Shown: piece by piece, positions 6,776-8,451 of the stretch
Layout: each line of letters starts with the position of its first letter
How positions within the stretch are numbered: position 1 is the stretch's first letter
From: Candidatus Delongbacteria bacterium
GTDB lineage: Bacteria > UBA4055
Length of the DNA: 8,451 bases
Direction: 5' to 3'
Assembly (NCBI GenBank): GCA_013139625.1
Contig: WTAK01000431.1
Span: 1-8,451 of the forward strand
The notes under the pieces: model-generated
Database searches by the model: none
What the model saw: only the letters and a program-made list of their open reading frames with translations
Told to the model about the DNA's origin: nothing
Translations under genes and position numbers: made by a program

Positions 6776-7490
6776 TGAAATAGTATTAAAATTAGAGAAT
6801 GTAAGTAAAAGTTACGGTGATAAAACTGTTCTTAAGAATATTAATCTTTCCATCAAGAAAGGAACTATAATGGGTCTTGTCGGAAAAAATGGGTCCGGAA
6901 AAACAACAATGATAAAAGGATTATTGGGTCTTTTAAAATTAGACGATGGAAAAGCAAGTTTATTCGACCAAGACTCCTGGGACCTTCCTCCTGAAACAAA
7001 ACAAAAGATCGGTTATGTACCTCAAACAATAAACATGTTCGACGGTTGGATGACTGTTGCTGCAATAATTGAATATGTCAGTGTGTTCTATGATAATTGG
7101 AATAATGAAAAAGTATCTAAACTTTTACAAGACTGGAATTTAGATCCTAAATCCAGATTCAGATCCCTTTCTGAAGGAGAAAAACAAAAAGTTGCTATAA
7201 TATTAGCAATGGGGCATGAACCTGAACTTTATATATTTGACGAACCAGTAGCGAGTCTTGATCCTGTTGCAAGAAGATCTTTTATAAAAGAACTCATAGA
7301 TTTAAACTTGGACTCCGGCAGTACTATGCTATTCTCTACTCATATTACTTCTGACCTTGAAAGGATCGCTGCTGATGTGGCACTGCTTAAAGATAACAAG
7401 ATTCATTATGTGGGTGACCTGTCTAAACTAAAGGAGTTACATGGAGAACAAATGAGCCTTGAAGATATCTTTTTAGAAATTAATAAATAA
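6765..7490 (+). CDS. ABC transporter ATP-binding protein (YtrB-like, partner of GntR regulator)
   Basis: It is the nucleotide-binding subunit that powers a membrane transporter from the cytoplasmic face. At 241 residues it is a single ABC domain. Motifs, numbered from the second ATG, are Walker A GKNGSGKTT (40-48), Q-loop YVPQ (Gln87), signature LSEGE (135-139), Walker B LYIFDE (155-160), D-loop SLD (164-166) and H-loop His193 in STHI. The FYDNWN segment after the Q-loop is, from memory, like the FYPNWD-type stretch in ATPases encoded beside YtrA-type regulators. Two ATG codons stand in tandem at 6762 and 6765. GGAG at 6754-6757 is four bases from the first and seven from the second, so 6765 is preferred, with a one-residue difference. 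It overlaps the repressor gene by 11 bases, and the membrane gene starts 14 bases after its stop, indicating one transcript. The export or import direction and the substrate cannot be read from the sequence. Confidence 0.94.
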   Translation: MENSEIVLKLENVSKSYGDKTVLKNINLSIKKGTIMGLVGKNGSGKTTMIKGLLGLLKLDDGKASLFDQDSWDLPPETKQKIGYVPQTINMFDGWMTVAAIIEYVSVFYDNWNNEKVSKLLQDWNLDPKSRFRSLSEGEKQKVAIILAMGHEPELYIFDEPVASLDPVARRSFIKELIDLNLDSGSTMLFSTHITSDLERIAADVALLKDNKIHYVGDLSKLKELHGEQMSLEDIFLEINK

Positions 7491-7504
7491 TATCGGAGAT
7501 TAAT

Positions 7505-8451
7505 ATGAAAACCTATTTACAAATATATAAATTCATATTCAAAGCTATGCCAAAAATTAGTATCGGTTTCTTGATACTAATGCTATCAACGACTTTTTAT
7601 AAAGTATTCTTTTTAGAACCTGGACATAATTTATTTTTTATGGAAAACGTAACCATCGATCAAATTATCTTCAGAATTTTATTCGTTTTATCTTTAATTG
7701 GTTCTTATGGCTATCTTTTTGGATTGATGAGAGAGACTGTAACAACGGATATTTTTCTATTAATTCCACAAATTAGAAAAAAATCCGTTGTTTTTACTTT
7801 TGGTAATTTTTTCCTGATATATATCTGGGCGGTACTGATTTTAGGATTTTCTGATTCAATGCATTTATTGTATTTTACAATGCTTAGTTTGTGGTTTTTA
7901 TCAATTTGCCTGTCATTGTTTTTCTTTGATAATATTTCAATTTATCGATCCAATAAATATTGGGTTTTCAAGTTGTTCTTTTTAATTTTCAGTATCTCTG
8001 GTCCATTAGTTATATTGAAAGACCCAATGAAACAACCTGTTCTTTATATCGTTATAATTTCTGTATTTCTACTTGTCATATTTTATCAAATAATAAATTT
8101 TTTACATAATTATATTAATCTAAATTTTAAAACTGATATTACTAAAAGCGGGCTAGGAAAAAAAGCAAATTTCTTGCAAAACATTATTGATAATATGTAT
8201 GAAGGAAATTATACTTCAACAGCTAATAATCTTAAAAACATTAAACTAAATAAACGTTATTTTGCATTATTTAACATTACTCTTTTTGGACCAATAATGA
8301 CAAAAACATGGTTCTCTATAGGAGCTTTAATTTCTTTGACCTATATCAACCTTATTAATGAGTGGTCTTTGAAAACTTTCATTTTAACAACTATCGGTTA
8401 TTTTAGTTTTTTAGCAATCGTTCATGCACGTAAATGTTTCAAGCAAAAAGA
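7505..8451 (+). CDS. Multi-spanning membrane protein, presumed ABC permease (3' end cut by window edge)
   Basis: The frame is open from ATG 7505 to the right edge, 315 complete codons without a stop. GGAG lies six bases before the start. Hydrophobic segments of about 20 residues occur near residues 16-36, 54-75, 95-115, 121-141, 153-171 and 178-197. A hydrophilic stretch rich in Asn and Lys follows (about 198-260), and then more hydrophobic sequence (about 262-310). I recognise no family motif by eye. The call as permease rests on its topology and on following the ATPase by 14 bases in a GntR-regulated operon. The short loop RETVTTDIFLLIPQIRKKS (76-94) between spans two and three is cytoplasmic by the positive-inside rule and could be the coupling region. 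It is very A/T- and Phe-rich. A second permease or the rest of this one may lie beyond the window. Confidence 0.8.
   Translation, partial: MKTYLQIYKFIFKAMPKISIGFLILMLSTTFYKVFFLEPGHNLFFMENVTIDQIIFRILFVLSLIGSYGYLFGLMRETVTTDIFLLIPQIRKKSVVFTFGNFFLIYIWAVLILGFSDSMHLLYFTMLSLWFLSICLSLFFFDNISIYRSNKYWVFKLFFLIFSISGPLVILKDPMKQPVLYIVIISVFLLVIFYQIINFLHNYINLNFKTDITKSGLGKKANFLQNIIDNMYEGNYTSTANNLKNIKLNKRYFALFNITLFGPIMTKTWFSIGALISLTYINLINEWSLKTFILTTIGYFSFLAIVHARKCFKQK

Overview
The window is AT-rich bacterial chromosome, about two thirds A+T, with short intergenic gaps and Shine-Dalgarno-like sites (AAGGA, GGAG, AGGA) before most genes. It looks like ordinary, densely coding chromosome. I see no phage genes, transposases, CRISPR arrays, tRNAs or rRNAs. 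The topoisomerase A subunit is of the compact type I associate with Chlamydia and with several FCB/PVC-side lineages. Together with the low GC this suggests an uncultured or poorly sampled Gram-negative-type bacterium, but that placement is an inference and is weak.

The left half (1-4511) is transcribed leftward. Read in that direction it holds a secreted S9-family serine peptidase resembling glutamyl endopeptidases (4511-2133), then pyrF for orotidine 5'-phosphate decarboxylase (2059-1244), then the N-terminal 400 residues of a topoisomerase IV/gyrase A subunit (1201 to the left edge, where the gene is cut). The 73-base gap before pyrF holds two A/T-only inverted repeats. The 42-base gap between pyrF and the topoisomerase gene suggests co-transcription.

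The right half (4721-8451) is transcribed rightward. A 209-base divergent intergenic region precedes a RecQ-family helicase that has the helicase core, the four-cysteine zinc site and an HRDC domain, but almost no room for the winged-helix (RQC) domain of canonical RecQ. After a 150-base gap comes a tight three-gene cassette. It encodes a short YtrA-type GntR repressor, an ABC ATPase whose start overlaps the repressor's end, and a multi-spanning membrane protein that runs off the right edge and is the presumed permease. The cassette is preceded by a TTGACA promoter whose -10 element sits in the spacer of a 7-bp inverted repeat (GTGTATT/AATACAC). This is a convincing autoregulatory operator, and it shows that the repressor starts at the ATG at 6371 rather than the in-frame GTG at 6326.

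I found no clear new biological system. The points most worth checking are the reduced RecQ architecture, the self-repressed ABC cassette with an unidentified permease, the Lys at the quinolone-contact Ser position of the topoisomerase, and two palindromic sites flanking recQ that share a 10-mer.
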